A stretch of DNA of 64,000 bases. It comes from UMGS1519 sp050951095 (GTDB taxonomy: Bacteria; Actinomycetota; Coriobacteriia; Coriobacteriales; Eggerthellaceae). The notes beneath the pieces are model-generated. The model was not told where the DNA came from. It saw nothing but the letters and a program-made list of their open reading frames with translations, and searched no databases. Position numbers and translations under genes: made by a program. Position 1 is the stretch's first letter. Each line of letters starts with the position of its first letter. Location of the stretch: NCBI GenBank assembly GCA_050951095.1, contig JBMNIQ010000006.1, positions 168,265-232,264 of the forward strand. The letters run 5' to 3'. This document shows positions 53,162-63,724 of the stretch, piece by piece.

Positions 53162-53662
53162 CTACCTCCCTTCGGGGGTTCGCGGCCGGTATCCGTTCGG
53201 CTGGCTCATCGCCCTGGAAGTCCGTTTGGCGCCCTGCGCTCGGTCGGAGAGGCTCCTCGAGTCCCTGCCGTGCTCTGCCGCCCAGGCCTTTCGGGCCTCG
53301 GCCAAGGCTTCCTTTATCTGCTGGGGCATCACCTTCACGGTGTCCTTCAGGCGCTTGCCGTCCTCCCCGATGACGGGGTTGCCCTCGGGGTCGAGGACCG
53401 ACTTCTGCAGCCAGACCTCGCGGTCCTCCAGGAGCGGGATGTCCCGCCAGTCCTCCCCGCGGAATCGGGACTCGTTGACGTAGAGCGGGCTGAACTCGTA
53501 GCCGCCCATGTCCTTTCCGTCGATGATGGTCCCGTTGGGGATAGTCACCTGGTTGAAGGTCTTGGTCTGACCGGTGTTCTTGTCTACGTACGGGATCCCC
53601 TCCCGGACGAAGTTCTTATGGAACGAGAGGTAGACGTTTTTCTTCCTCGGCTTCTCGTCCAT
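53162..53662 (-). CDS. Unknown cytosolic protein of the conjugation operon
   Basis: 166 residues, intact: MDEKPRKKNVYLSFHKNFVR and NGTIIDGKDMGGYEFSPLYV, then a basic C-terminal region rich in Arg/Ser (LSDRAQGAKRTSRAMSQPNGY). No family recognised. It abuts the adhesin start (stop 53162, adhesin ATG 53161) and should be co-transcribed with it. The 90-base gap to the TrbL-like gene holds no other gene. Confidence 0.65.
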   Translation of the reverse strand: MDEKPRKKNVYLSFHKNFVREGIPYVDKNTGQTKTFNQVTIPNGTIIDGKDMGGYEFSPLYVNESRFRGEDWRDIPLLEDREVWLQKSVLDPEGNPVIGEDGKRLKDTVKVMPQQIKEALAEARKAWAAEHGRDSRSLSDRAQGAKRTSRAMSQPNGYRPRTPEGR

Positions 53663-53752
53663 CTCTGCCTCCTTCGCATTTTCGATATGTGTGGAAGTTG
53701 GTTCGGCGATGCGCGGTTCATGGCCCTCTTGCCCATTTCATGTGCGACACCT

Positions 53753-54753
53753 CTATCCGCCCATGATGTCCCGCGCCCAGCTGCCGCTCTTCACGAGCGA
53801 GACGATGAGCAGGATGCACATCGCGAGGTACTGCAGAGCGTACGAGAGCCCGCCAACGACCTGGTCTAGGACGGGGACGCCGGCGCTCGCCGCGCTGAGC
53901 CCCCCGAGCACGATCGGGAAGCACACGAGGAGCACGAGGATGATCACGCCAGCCAGGCATACCGCGCTGAAGTTCTTAAGGTAGCCGACGCCCATCTGCC
54001 TCGTCTCGTCTTCTGCGAGCAGCGAGAGGGGTATCGGGGAGAAGGCGGCCATGATGTAAATCTGGAGCGCTCTTGCCCAGCTCACGACGAGCGCGATGAC
54101 GTAGGCCGCGATTACCACGAGCCAGCTGATCAAGGCGACCACCAGCATGCCGAGGAGCGCCGCGACGTTGTCGTCGGTCGTGGTGATGGACACCGTCTTG
54201 CAGGTCGAGCGACGAGCCGGATCCGAAGAGGCTCGACACCCTCTGGACGGCTATCCTCGACACCTCGTAAATCGCCTGCATGATGTCGAAGCTGTTCTGC
54301 AGCAGGAACAGGAAGACGGCGTAGAAGACCAGCAGGAACACCACTTCCTTGACTCCGGGCATCGCGGCGTTCCCGTCCATCTTCTGGCTGATTTTGATGA
54401 GCTGGACGGTGAACACGAACGAGAGGACCCCGCACCCGATCGGCAGGATCGCCGCTTCCCATACGCCGCGCACGACGTCGTACATCGTCACGCTGCCCGT
54501 TCCGCCGAGCATCTGGTCGAAGCTCGCCGAGAGCACGCCGTCGGTCCCGATCGACTTGAGGACGTTGACCTGGCTGTTGAAGATCCAGTTGCAGGTGTCG
54601 CGCAGCACTCCGCACAGCCATGCGTTGATGTCGTCGGCTATGGACGCGAAGGCGGGCTGAGGCGCGGCCAGCATCAGCGCGAATGCGACGGCCGTCACCG
54701 CGAAGGCGATTGCGAACCTGTCGTCGCCAATGGTTCTCCTGATCCTTATCCAT
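53753..54753 (-). CDS. TrbL/VirB6-like polytopic conjugation protein (two frameshifts)
   Basis: It starts at 54753 (MDKDQENH) and, after one base near 54728, reads FAIAFAVTAVAFALMLAAPQPAFA, a cleavable signal or first membrane helix. ADDINAWLCGVLRDTCNWIF and three to four helices follow. A shift near 54195 leads to VAALLGMLVVALISWLVVIA and ARALQIYIMAAFSPIPLSLL, ending GSWARDIMGG. The APIP-like SPIPLSLLAEDETR loop is typical of the TrbL/VirB6 channel components of type IV secretion. It would form the inner-membrane pore together with VirB4 and the PrgI-like protein. Confidence 0.8.
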
Positions 54754-54756
54754 CGG

Positions 54757-55558
54757 CTACCCCTGTACCTCGAAGGAGCCGCCGGAATACGAGACGTTCA
54801 GGACCGTCGCCGCCGTGTCGTCGCATGTGAACGTGGCGGTGGTCCTGCCGCCCGGGATGTCCAGGTAGACCTCGCCGTCGAACGTGGCCTTGGTCGCCGT
54901 GGGCACGTGGTTCTCGGCAGTACGAGGCCACCGCCTTCGCAAGGTCCCCGTTCCTCCCGTCGATAAGGGACGTGTACGGCTCTGTCAGGCCCTCGACCGA
55001 AACCGCCGTCGCGCTCGCGCTCGCCTGCACGTATTCCTTTGCCATGAGGAACCCGTCGCAGGAGACCTTGTAGGACCCCTCCTTGCCCGAAAGGGAGATG
55101 ACCGACGACCTTTCGGTTCGGTCCCCGTCGGCGATCAGCTTGCATTCCAGGGTGCCGCCGCCCTCGCCCCAGGTCGCCTTCTGGACGGTCACGGCCGTCA
55201 CTTTGGCGTTGGTCCCGTCGGATTCGACGAACGAGCCGTTTCGGAACTGGATGGTCGTCTTCGAGTTGCCGTCCTGCTGCCATGCATGCGATTCCAGGGC
55301 CTTCCGCATCGCCTCCGATGCGTCGCCCCCGGCCTCTGCGGCGTCGGGCGCCTGCTCATTGGCGCCTTCCTCGCTGGCGCCGTCGTCGGCGGGCTGCTCG
55401 GACGCGTCGCCGTATCTGGCGAGTACTCGCGCTGCGCGCTGCCGATCGCGCCGTGCAGGGCCGTAGTCCCGATGCGTCAGCAGAACTGCGAGCACGGCGG
55501 CGGCGATCGCCGCCTTCTTGGGGGCGCTGAGGCCCTTGCCTCCTCTTCGTCTGAACAT
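54757..55558 (-). CDS. Single-pass membrane protein of the conjugation operon (frameshifted)
   Basis: The start at 55558 has AAGGAAG upstream. A basic N-terminus is followed by one hydrophobic segment (KKAAIAAAVLAVLLT), an acidic, Ala/Glu-rich linker (GASEEGANEQAPDAAEAGG), and a beta-rich extracellular domain (TIQFRNGSFVESDG, VTVQKATWGEGGGTLECKL). A shift near 54915 precedes the ending HVPTATKATFDGEVYLDIPGG and SYSGGSFEVQG. The membrane junction around 55470 also looks slightly out of frame. It resembles bitopic TcpC/VirB8-like scaffold proteins in layout only. Confidence 0.6.
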
Positions 55559-55570
55559 TTCGCTTCCTTT

Positions 55571-56930
55571 CTAGTAGCGGATCGCGCACGTGAAGTACGA
55601 GACCCCGGTCGCGCGCCTGCACACGTCGCCCGTGTGCGGTTCGTGTATGTACTCGTCGCCGCCCACGTATATGGCGACGTGCCCCGGCCGCCAGAGGATG
55701 TCGCCCGGCCTTGCCTGCGAGATGGGGATCTTGGTTCCGCCGCTCGCCTGGTCCTCCGAGTAGTGGGGCAGCGAGATTCCCGCCTGCGCGTAGCAGTACT
55801 GGACGAGGCCCGAGCAATCGAGGCCCTTGCCGGGCGTGGACCCGCCCCACACGTACGGGACGCCGAGCTGCGATTCCGCTGCGGCCACGATCGCGTTGCC
55901 GTTGGCGGTCCCGTTTCTGAAGTCCTCCAGGGTCATGCCGTCGAAGCGCCTGAGCCCGTAGGCGTCCATCACCTGCTTGAGCGAGTCGACGTACGAGGAC
56001 GAGGTCGCGTAACCGGCGTCTTTGAGCCCCTCGGCCATCTTGTCGGAGCTCTTCTCCGCGATGGCCTGCTGGATGAGCGCGTTGCCCGCGTACCTCTGGT
56101 TCTGGAGGAGCACCCTCGACCTGAAGACGATGCAATCCCTCATGCTCTTGAACTTGGTGAAGTCGGCCATGATGCTCACGGTCTGGCCGCCGTATTCCTC
56201 CTTGGTCGACCAGCTGTGCTTGCCCGCCACCTCGGGGCAGGAGGCGAAGCTCGATGCCCACTTGATGCCGAAGAGGTTGTTGTCCTGCGTCGCGAGCCCC
56301 GAGAGATGGTCGCCCTGGCCGCTCTCCACGATGATCTGGGCGAGCGTGCAGCCGGCGGGGTGCCCGTACTGCTCCTGGCACTCGAGCGCGGCTTCGACCA
56401 TCTCGGTGGTCAGGTAGGGGGGAAGGCCCTCCACGGCGTTCTTCGCCTCCTCGTTCTCCCAGAACCCGAACAGCGAGCTCACCAGCTGCGAGACGAGCAG
56501 CGCGGATATCACGACGAACACCACCGCGGCGAGCGCCCCCGCAAGAGGCGCGGCCGCCGACGAGACGGCCGCCGCGATCGCCTTCCCCGCCCCGCCTTCG
56601 GCCGCCGCTTTCGCTTCGCCGCGCGTTGGAGGCCGCCCTCGTTTCCTGCGCGCGCCTTGCCTTGAGCCACGTCCTGCGGGACTGGATGCGGGTTTTCGCC
56701 CTCCCTGCCCTTCGGCCTTCTCCGCCGCGCCTTCCTTGCGGACGGCCCTGTCGGCCCCGACGCTTGCCGAAGACCCGCCCTCGCTTTGCGGGCGGCTGCC
56801 GCCCTCTTCGCGGAGGCGGCGTTCTCCGCCTCCCTCCGGAGCCCCTCGATCGAGTCGCTCCCGAGGTCTCCCTCGTCGTCGTCGCGCTCGGCCGCCTCGT
56901 CCGTTGCCCCCCAGCAGGACGGCGAACTGA
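55571..56930 (-). CDS. Bifunctional cell-wall hydrolase: glucosaminidase/transglycosylase plus NlpC/P60
   Basis: The last ~340 residues are clear. A membrane helix (LAGALAAVVFVVISALLVSQL) is followed by a FlgJ/GH73-like domain (AGCTLAQIIVESGQGDHLSG, NNLFGIKWASS). The C-terminal NlpC/P60 peptidase has the catalytic Cys in GLDCSGLVQYCY and His in PGHVAIYVGGDEY. The basic, Ala/Lys-rich N-terminus lies in low-complexity GC-rich DNA with frame changes near 56700-56900, so the start is uncertain. Such enzymes open the cell wall for the mating channel in Gram-positive type IV systems (TcpG/CwlT/Orf14 type). Confidence 0.82.
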
Positions 56931-56999
56931 GCGGAGGCGGCCCTCCTCCGGCCTTCCCTCCTTCGGGGCGTTCCCGGGCGCCTTCTTGGATGGCTGCCC

Positions 57000-59717
57000 G
57001 GCGTTCGCCCTCCGCCGGCCTCGGTCCGCGGCCACCTTTCAGCGATGCGTAGCGCTTCCGCGCGTCCGTGTCCTCGGCGACGGCGTCCCGCGTCCTCGCG
57101 ATGCCGCTGGTCACGGCATCGGTCCTGCTCGTGGACGCGACGTCGGAGGGCTCGGACACGGCGCTGGCCGCGTCCGGCTGGGCCGTCGGGCCGCTGTTCG
57201 GCAGCAGCTTCATTACGACCGCGCCCTTGCTGTCGCCTGCTGCGGCGAGCTTGCTCGCCCGCTTCAGCGCCGCGATCTCCTCGGGCTTGGTGTTGAACAG
57301 GTCGTACAGCTTTCCCTTCGGGAAGTCGTCCTTGATCGGCACGCGTGCGCCGCCGGCGACGAGCAGCCCCTCGCCGGCTCTCACCGACTCGTCGATGTAG
57401 CCCGCTTCCTGCGCCGAGAGGTCGAGCAGGTCGGTCCACGCCTTGCGGTCGAGCGGCGACTGCTTGTGGAGCAGGATGAAGTCCGAGTTCAGCACCATGT
57501 TCCGGGCCTCCTCGTGTTCGAGCATGTACACGCTGTTCTGGGTGATGCCCGTCGCGATGAGGTTGAACTTTCGCCCCTCCGCCCAGAACTTCGAGAAGTA
57601 CGTGATGATCGCGGGATGGCCGAACAGGCTCTGCACCTCGTCGATGTAGAGCCAGGTGGTGACGCCGCGCTCGAAGTTCCGGTACATGCGGTTGCGCACG
57701 GTCTCCAGCACCGCGATGATGCCGAAGGCGCGCATGTTCTCGGAGAGGTCCTTGAAGTCGACGTTCGTGATGCGCTTCTCGAAGGTGACGTTGCTCTCGT
57801 GGTTGAAGAACGAGAGCGCGCCCTTGACGTAGCGCTCGTAGCGGAGCGCGATCTGCGCGGCCTCCGCCTCGGGCTGCTGCATCAGGATGCGGTAGAAGTC
57901 GCCGAGCAGGGGCAGCCGCCCCTCTTTCGAGCACGTGGAGTAGGCGGCCTCGACGCATCTGCTGATGATCGACTTGTCCGCCTCGGGCAGGCCCTCGGAG
58001 CCCTCCGCCATGGTCGCCGAGGACAGGGCCAGGAACGCGTCGATCTTGAACGCCATCTGCGCCGCCGTCGACTGGTGGGCGACGTCGGAGAGGTCGAACG
58101 GGTTCAGGTGCGTTCCCGACCCGGGCGCGAAGCGGATGCATTCGCCGCCGCACCCCTCGACGACCGGGCTGTACTCCCCGGCGGGGTCGAGCACGATGAT
58201 CTCGTCGTCCGGGTACGCGAGGATCGTGTTGACGATCTCGCGCTTCACCGAGAACGACTTGCCCGAGCCCGGCTTTCCCGCGACGAAGCCCATGGGGCTC
58301 GCCAGCAGCTTCCTGTTGCACAGCACCAGGTTGGAGCTCTGCTTGTTCTGCCCGTAGTAGCCCCCGCCGTTCTGCATGAGCTCCTGGGTCGCGAAGGGCA
58401 TCTGGATTGCCACCTGCGCCGTCGTCATCATCCGGGACACCTCGACGTGGTTGTGCCCGAGCGGGAGGATCGAGTTCATGCCCTCCCGCTGCCGGAAGTC
58501 GAGCGCGTCGATCTCGATCGAGTTGCGCCTTGCGGTGGAGACGATCTGCATGACCCGGTCCTGGAGCGTCTCGTAGCTCGGGGCGTACGTGTACACGAGG
58601 CCCGTGTACACGTAGAGCCTCTGGTTCTTGTTCTGCAGGTGGTCTAGCAGGTCTTCGGCTTCCTCTTTGGAGTACTTGAGCTCCGAGGGCAGGATCTGGA
58701 AGTCGTAGCCCTTCTTCACCGCGCTCATCTGCTCGTCGATGATCTCCTTGTCCATCCATGCGATGCGCCTCTTCACGAACGCCACGGATGCGGCCTTGTC
58801 CAACGGCTGCGCGTGGATGGTGATGGCGAGCGGGATGGGAAGGTCGATGATCTCCGCCAGGCAGCGGTCGGTGAGCTCGCTGCCGAATCGGTGCATCGAC
58901 AGCACCTGGCACCACTCGGCGTCGCTCTTGTAGCAGCTCCCCAGCCCGTCCGGTTTGAAGTCGAGGACGTTGGGGCACACGAAGTCCTTCGCCGTGAGGC
59001 TCCCCAGGGCACCGACCTGCTCCCAGTCGAACACGAAGGGCGCACCCGGCCTGAGCAGCTTGTTGATCGCGGACAGCCTCTCCTGGCCGTTCAGCTTCCT
59101 CGACGAGCTCCGGATCTTCGCCAGGGTCTGCTCCGCGTCGTTGCGCATGCGCGCCAGCTTCGGCACGGCCTCGTCGACGGACGCCGCGCCCGTCGAGAAC
59201 GTCAGGTAGCGCTCGCGGGTCAGGTTCGAGATGCCCTCGCGCATCTTGTCGTTCAGGATCTTGTTGTACTCCCGCGCGTATTCCGCGGTCGCGGCGTCGC
59301 CCTCGTCGAAGAACGTCCGGTTTCCGATCTCCGAGGGCGGAATCGGGGTGTTCGCGACGGTCAGCTCCACCGAGGAGCCCGAGCCGAAGTAGTCGAAGAG
59401 CTGGCACCAGCCCGAGAACACGGCCTGCTGGGACTCGTCCCGCGCGGATTGGTAGCTGATGTCGTCGAATGCACCGTCTCGCTGAAGAGCCCCTCTTCGA
59501 CCTGGCAGGTGCCGTCCTGGTACATGAGGTCGAAGCCGATGGCGCCGTACACGTCCTTGGCGGCCCTGCGCTTCCTCCTTTGCTCCTTCGTCTTCTCGTC
59601 GAGGCGCTCCTCCTGCTCGCGGACCCTTCGGTCTATTGATTTGCGCGGAACCCTGAGGGCGCGCGGATGCGTTTTACCGGCCTTCTCGTTCGGTTTCTTC
59701 TTCTTCAGAAAGATCAC
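57000..59717 (-). CDS. virB4: VirB4/TraC-type conjugation ATPase
   Basis: It starts with GTG at 59717 (AAAGGAG upstream): IFLKKKKPNEKAGKTHPRAL and QEERLDEKTKEQRRKRRAAK. A missing base near 59473 shifts to the long frame from AFDDISYQSARDESQQ on. The ATPase core has Walker A in FVAGKPGSGKSFSVKRE, DPAGEYSPVVEG, FDLSDV and Walker B in TWLYIDEVQSLFG, then LIATGITQNSV. The C-terminus is uncertain between about 57,030 and 56,900, where frames become ambiguous. About 900 residues, normal for VirB4. It energises the secretion channel at the membrane. Confidence 0.92.
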
Positions 59718-60103
59718 GTTTCTCTGCTCCTTTCCTCCATGCCCTTCTGGACGCCTTGCGGTCCACGTGCTGGCTGGCGAGGCTCTCCAAGGGGAACCTG
59801 CCCGCGGTCGAGTACAGGAGCTTCCCGTCTCCGAGCACGTGGTCGAGCCACAGCGGGATGAACTTCTCGGCCTTGAGGCCCTTGGGGCGCCAGAATCCGG
59901 CGAGCCAGAAGGGCATGGAGGCTGCCATCACCGGGAATGGTTGCGTCTGACACGGGGATCCCGAATGCGAAATACGACAAGGCGGCAGCTCCGAAGGAGG
60001 CAGCGATCCCGCCGGCAGTGCACCCGAGCGTCCTCGCGGACATCTTTCCCACGACCTTCTCGGTGTATTCCCCGATGTCCTTGTGCACCGTCACGCTCAG
60101 CAT
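59674..60103 (-). CDS. PrgI-like membrane protein (one frameshift)
   Basis: It starts at 60103: MLSVTVHKDIGEYTEKVVGK, the first hydrophobic segment LGCTAGGIAASFGAAALSYF. One base near 59937 then joins to MAASMPFWLAGFWRPKGLKAEKF, with the P-F-W-x-x-G-F-x-x-P-x-G-x-x-x-E-x-F motif of PrgI-family proteins. It ends in a charged tail. PrgI-type proteins are small inner-membrane components encoded just before VirB4, as here; its end overlaps the VirB4 start by 44 bases. Confidence 0.82.
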
Positions 60104-60111
60104 CTCGGCCC

Positions 60112-60327
60112 CTAGTTGGGCATCCACGAGGTGTCGAGCATGCCGAAGTAGACGGCCGCGGCGATGATGATGGCCCCGCCCGCGATGGTGGAGATCGCGC
60201 TCGCGATCTGGGCGCCGCCCTGCTGCTCGCGGATGGCGAGCCCGAGCGAGACCGCGCCCCAGACGACCAGGAAGCCGCCGAGGAAGGTGACGCAGCCAGA
60301 GACTAGCTGGATGATTTGCTGAAGCAT
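60112..60327 (-). CDS. Small two-helix membrane protein (Maff2/VirB2-like)
   Basis: 71 residues, GAAGGAG ribosome site. Two hydrophobic helices (VTFLGGFLVVWGAVSLGLAI and IAGGAIIIAAAVYFGML) are separated by a short polar loop with QQGGAQIASAIS. Size, topology and position before the PrgI/VirB4 genes match Maff2-family and pilin-like VirB2 proteins of Gram-positive conjugative elements. It is probably a channel subunit. Intact. Confidence 0.78.
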   Translation of the reverse strand: MLQQIIQLVSGCVTFLGGFLVVWGAVSLGLAIREQQGGAQIASAISTIAGGAIIIAAAVYFGMLDTSWMPN

Positions 60328-60489
60328 GTGAGTCGCTCCTTCGCATTGGGCGCGGCTGTTGAGGAAGTGCCGCGCGGCTGTACAATCTTTGCCGGAGCGC
60401 CTCTTGCGCTCCTTCGCATCGGGCGGCGGCCTCCGGGTGCGGTTGTGGAAGGCCCTCCCGGATTTGCGCTGGCGCGCGGCCGCCGCCTG

Positions 60490-62355
60490 CTACCCCCGTC
60501 CCGATTCGCCCCTTTCCCTCGCGTACGCCCCGAAGTCGAACGGGGTCTCGAACTTGCACCCCTCGTGGCCCGGGTAGACCCGGTCCCATCTGGGATGCCT
60601 CGTGATGTCGAACTTCCTGTCCTTGAGGGGGTCCGTCCCGGTGATGAGCACGATCGCCTCGTCCCGGGGCAGCTTCGCGACCTCCGCGCCCTGGATGAGG
60701 TCCCTCTCCAGCGTGTTCCAGTTCCTCGTGGAGGACGCCTGCGCGCCTCGGCTCTCGTTCCAGGTCACCGTCGACACGGTCTCCTTGCCGACCGACTCGG
60801 AGATCTGCTTGACGGTGTCCGTGGACTTTCCGCCCAGGAAGAGCATCGTGTCGCAGCAGTCGACGATGGTCGGGGCGTTGTCCTTGTAGACGGCCTTGAG
60901 CTGGGACAGCGACTGCAGGATTATCGAGAGCGAGATGTTCCTGCTCCGCACGACGGCCACGGTCTTCTCGACGTCCGGGATCTTGCCGATGTTGGCGAAC
61001 TCGTCGAGGATCATATGGACCGGCCTCGGCAGGCTGCCCCCGTAGCGTACGAGCGCCTTCTTGCAGAGGATGTTCATCGTCTGCCACATCATGATCGCGA
61101 AGAGGAACGAGTACAGCGAGCTCGTGTCGCTCATGATGGCGAAGACCGCGATCTTGCCGCCCTCGTCCCCGAGCTGGTCGAGTCTCATCTCGTCGTATGC
61201 GACGAGCTCCCTCACCTGTGGGATCGCGAAGGGCTCCATCCTCGTGTTGCAGGAGACGAGGATGGATTTCATCGTCTTGCCTGCGGCGTCCTTGAACATC
61301 TTGTAGTGCAGGAGGCTGAAGTCCGATTCGATTGGCACGGGATCGCCGGTCTTGACCCTGACGCAGCCCGCTCCGGTCTTCTCCGAGGTGCGCGACCATG
61401 GGTCGTAGCCGTCGTCCGGGCCGTCGTCGACGGCGATCGTCCAGTATCCGGTCTCTATTTCCTCGAAGAGGAGGTCGAGAGGGCTCTTGTAGTCCTCGTC
61501 ATCGTCTTTCGCCTTTGCGAGCGCGAGCAGCGTGACGAGCCCCGACAGGGACCGGTCCTCTTTTGGGCAGTGCTTGACCAGGTATCCGACGAGGGCGACG
61601 TACAGAAGCCTCTCGGCCTTCTCCCAGAACGGGTCGTCCGAGTGCTCCTTGTCGCCGGTGGTGTTGGCGATGAGGCAGGTTACGAACTCGAGGACGTCGG
61701 CTTCGTCATCGACGTAGGCGACCGGGTTGTAGTGCAGTGATTGCGAGAAGTCGACGGTGTTGAAGGACCTTATGTCGTACCCGCCCTCCTCGAGCATCCA
61801 CCCGACCCTGGGCAGGCATTCGCCCTTGGGATCGGTCACGAAGAAGTCGGCGTTCATCTGCATGAGGTTGGGCTCGACGTATCCACGGGTCTTTCCCGAT
61901 CCGGACCCGCCGACGACGATGACGTTGCGGTTCCTCTCGTAGCGCCTGTCGTGGTCCTTCCTCTCCATGGCCATGCCGAAGTGCTCCGTGAGGATGATGT
62001 TCCCGTCCGGGCTGTCGAGGTCCATGAACTTGCGCCCCTCGTGGACCGTGCCCCACTTGGCGCTGCCGTGCTCCTCGCCCTGGCGTTCTCCCGAACCGTG
62101 CGTGAGCGAGTACGCCCAGACGATCCAGACCGCGCAGCTTCCCAGCAGCCCGGCCGCCAACGATGCGGGCTCCATGCTGAGGGGCCCGTTCGACAGGATG
62201 AAGGAAGGCAGCTGCTGGAGCGCCGTGGAGAGATTCGTTACGGGCTGGCCCGGCAAGGAGAGCAGGCAGGCCGAATACGAGTCTGCGATCGCGAAGGCGC
62301 CTAGCGAAAGGACCAGGGAGGCCGCCGCGCTGCCCTTGCTTCCTGAGCCCGTCAT
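60490..62355 (-). CDS. virD4: VirD4/TraG type IV coupling protein
   Basis: 621 residues; the start at 62355 overlaps the preceding stop (ATGA). Two N-terminal membrane segments (AAASLVLSLGAFAIADSYSA and ASLAAGLLGSCAVWIVWAYSL) are followed by the VirD4 core: KWGTVHEGRKFMD, Walker A in VVGGSGSGKTRGYVEPN, FFVTDPKGE, and Walker B with the motif HMILDEFANIGKIPDVEK, then SIILQSLSQLKAVY. It links the relaxase-DNA complex to the channel. Intact, with no frameshift. 60328-60489 holds only the next gene's leader. Confidence 0.95.
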   Translation of the reverse strand: MTGSGSKGSAAASLVLSLGAFAIADSYSACLLSLPGQPVTNLSTALQQLPSFILSNGPLSMEPASLAAGLLGSCAVWIVWAYSLTHGSGERQGEEHGSAKWGTVHEGRKFMDLDSPDGNIILTEHFGMAMERKDHDRRYERNRNVIVVGGSGSGKTRGYVEPNLMQMNADFFVTDPKGECLPRVGWMLEEGGYDIRSFNTVDFSQSLHYNPVAYVDDEADVLEFVTCLIANTTGDKEHSDDPFWEKAERLLYVALVGYLVKHCPKEDRSLSGLVTLLALAKAKDDDEDYKSPLDLLFEEIETGYWTIAVDDGPDDGYDPWSRTSEKTGAGCVRVKTGDPVPIESDFSLLHYKMFKDAAGKTMKSILVSCNTRMEPFAIPQVRELVAYDEMRLDQLGDEGGKIAVFAIMSDTSSLYSFLFAIMMWQTMNILCKKALVRYGGSLPRPVHMILDEFANIGKIPDVEKTVAVVRSRNISLSIILQSLSQLKAVYKDNAPTIVDCCDTMLFLGGKSTDTVKQISESVGKETVSTVTWNESRGAQASSTRNWNTLERDLIQGAEVAKLPRDEAIVLITGTDPLKDRKFDITRHPRWDRVYPGHEGCKFETPFDFGAYARERGESGRG

Positions 62356-62936
62356 TTCGTCCTGTCCTTGTGGGCTCGCGGCATTCGGCTCCTGGCTCGG
62401 GTGCCGGCATCGCTGCGCTCCATGCGCTTCGACGCCTTCACGGCGTCCTCGGCGCGGTCCTTCAGGGGGCGCTCGTCGCGCCCTTTCTCGGGGCGCTTCT
62501 CCGCCTCGCGGCCGACCTCCCTTTTCGCGGTCTGCGCCGCGCGCTCCTCGGCGGCGGCGCTCTCTTTCTCCAGCTGGTCGAACGAGGCCCAGACCTCGTG
62601 GGCGTCGCGGACCTTGAACAGGAGGTATTCCTTTCCCGAGGAGGGGTCGGTGAACCACGTGTGGTCGGCGCCGTTCTCGTCGAGCTTCTTGTCGATGATC
62701 GGCTTGAGCTCGTCGTATCCTTCGATGCTCTGGAACTCCCTCATGTCGAGCTTCGCCCACTCGGACGGCTCCGCATCGCTGGTCTTGCCGCCCTTTGCCG
62801 CCGATTTGGCGTTCTTGCACGCGCGCCTGAACTCTTCCGCCCTGCGCCGCATGGCATCTTCGCCCATGCGCTCGGCGAAGCGGGTGAAGTCGTTGAGCAT
62901 CTTCTCGCCGGAGTCGTCCCCGAAGTCGCTGGCCAT
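62352..62936 (-). CDS. PcfB/DUF3801-like protein preceding the coupling protein
   Basis: 194 residues. Residues ~1-60 are helical and charged. A central domain reads FQSIEGYDELKPIIDKKLDE and KEYLLFKVRDAHEVWASFDQL, similar in layout to DUF3801/PcfB proteins (short alpha/beta core ending in a V-R-x-x-D-A-x-x-V-x-x-x-F-x-x-L motif). The tail is Arg/Lys/Glu-rich. PcfB assists the coupling protein in substrate docking in enterococcal plasmids. The gene overlaps virD4 by 4 bases and its own upstream neighbour by one base. Confidence 0.65.
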   Translation of the reverse strand: MASDFGDDSGEKMLNDFTRFAERMGEDAMRRRAEEFRRACKNAKSAAKGGKTSDAEPSEWAKLDMREFQSIEGYDELKPIIDKKLDENGADHTWFTDPSSGKEYLLFKVRDAHEVWASFDQLEKESAAAEERAAQTAKREVGREAEKRPEKGRDERPLKDRAEDAVKASKRMERSDAGTRARSRMPRAHKDRTK

Positions 62937-63724
62937 TATCGTGCCTCCCTCTTCAGTCGGAAGACGTCCCGCTCAGGCGACGCCTTTGCGGCGCGGGTGG
63001 CGGCCTCCGCTCTCTCGGAAAGGCTCCCGCGCCCGTCAACGCGGTCGACCTGGGCGCGTAGGCTTCTCTCTGCTTGGGCGGCGGTCGCGAGGGCGCTCCT
63101 CAGCCCGTAGCGCCACTCCGTCACCGTCCCGTCCGGGCGCTCCGCCTTCATGTTCCAGCCGCGTTCGCCGGGGGTTTCGAAAACCGACACCCGGCGGCCG
63201 TCCTCGGCCTCGCAGGAGAAGCTCCGGCAGTACGCCTCCTTGCCGTCGCCCGACGTTTCGAGCCGCCTTTCGAAGCTCCAGGGGTTCTTCCCCTCGTCCG
63301 GCAGCATGTAATCGAGATGGGAGCACTCTTCCGGGGTCGCCATCTGCATGGAGACGATCGCCCGGTTGAACTCGACGGGGTCTTTTCGCACGTTTCGGAA
63401 GCTCCAGCTTTCGAAGTCGAGCCATTTCCCGTCGGGGAGCTTCTTGAGCGTCCACCACTCGTCGCCGCCGTCCACTTGCTGGATGAAGGCGAGGTCGTCG
63501 TAGAGGATCCCCTGGCGCAGGGCCCAGTTGCCCCCGAAGTACTCTCTCAGGCCTTCGATGCTGTCCGTTCTCACGAAGCTGTAGGGGTACTCCTCGAGGA
63601 AGGGGTCGTCTTGCCAGGCGTAGCCGCCTTCCATGAGCCACCCGTTCTCCTGGCACTTCTCGGTCAGGGCGGCGCTCTCCGCGACGGTTACCTCTTCGTA
63701 TTCGTGTTCTCCGAGTCTCAGCAT
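62936..63724 (-). CDS. Unknown cytosolic element protein
   Basis: 262 residues from the ATG at 63724 (GGAGGAG upstream). It begins MLRLGEHEYEEVTVAESAAL. A region rich in Trp/Tyr/Asp (GGYAWQDDPFLEEYPYSF, WWTLKKLPDGKWLDFESWSF) suggests a compact alpha/beta domain, followed by a basic helical C-terminus. It resembles large DUF-type proteins of actinobacterial elements that pair with the coupling gene, but I cannot name the family. It is the first visible gene of the minus-strand conjugation operon and is intact. Confidence 0.7.
   Translation of the reverse strand: MLRLGEHEYEEVTVAESAALTEKCQENGWLMEGGYAWQDDPFLEEYPYSFVRTDSIEGLREYFGGNWALRQGILYDDLAFIQQVDGGDEWWTLKKLPDGKWLDFESWSFRNVRKDPVEFNRAIVSMQMATPEECSHLDYMLPDEGKNPWSFERRLETSGDGKEAYCRSFSCEAEDGRRVSVFETPGERGWNMKAERPDGTVTEWRYGLRSALATAAQAERSLRAQVDRVDGRGSLSERAEAATRAAKASPERDVFRLKREAR

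Noticed and set aside
56509..59407. Overlapping long frames suggesting one 1278-residue protein from 55571 to 59407
   Set aside because: The upstream two thirds are an out-of-frame reading of VirB4. Only the segment below about 56,900 (hydrolase) is real in that frame.
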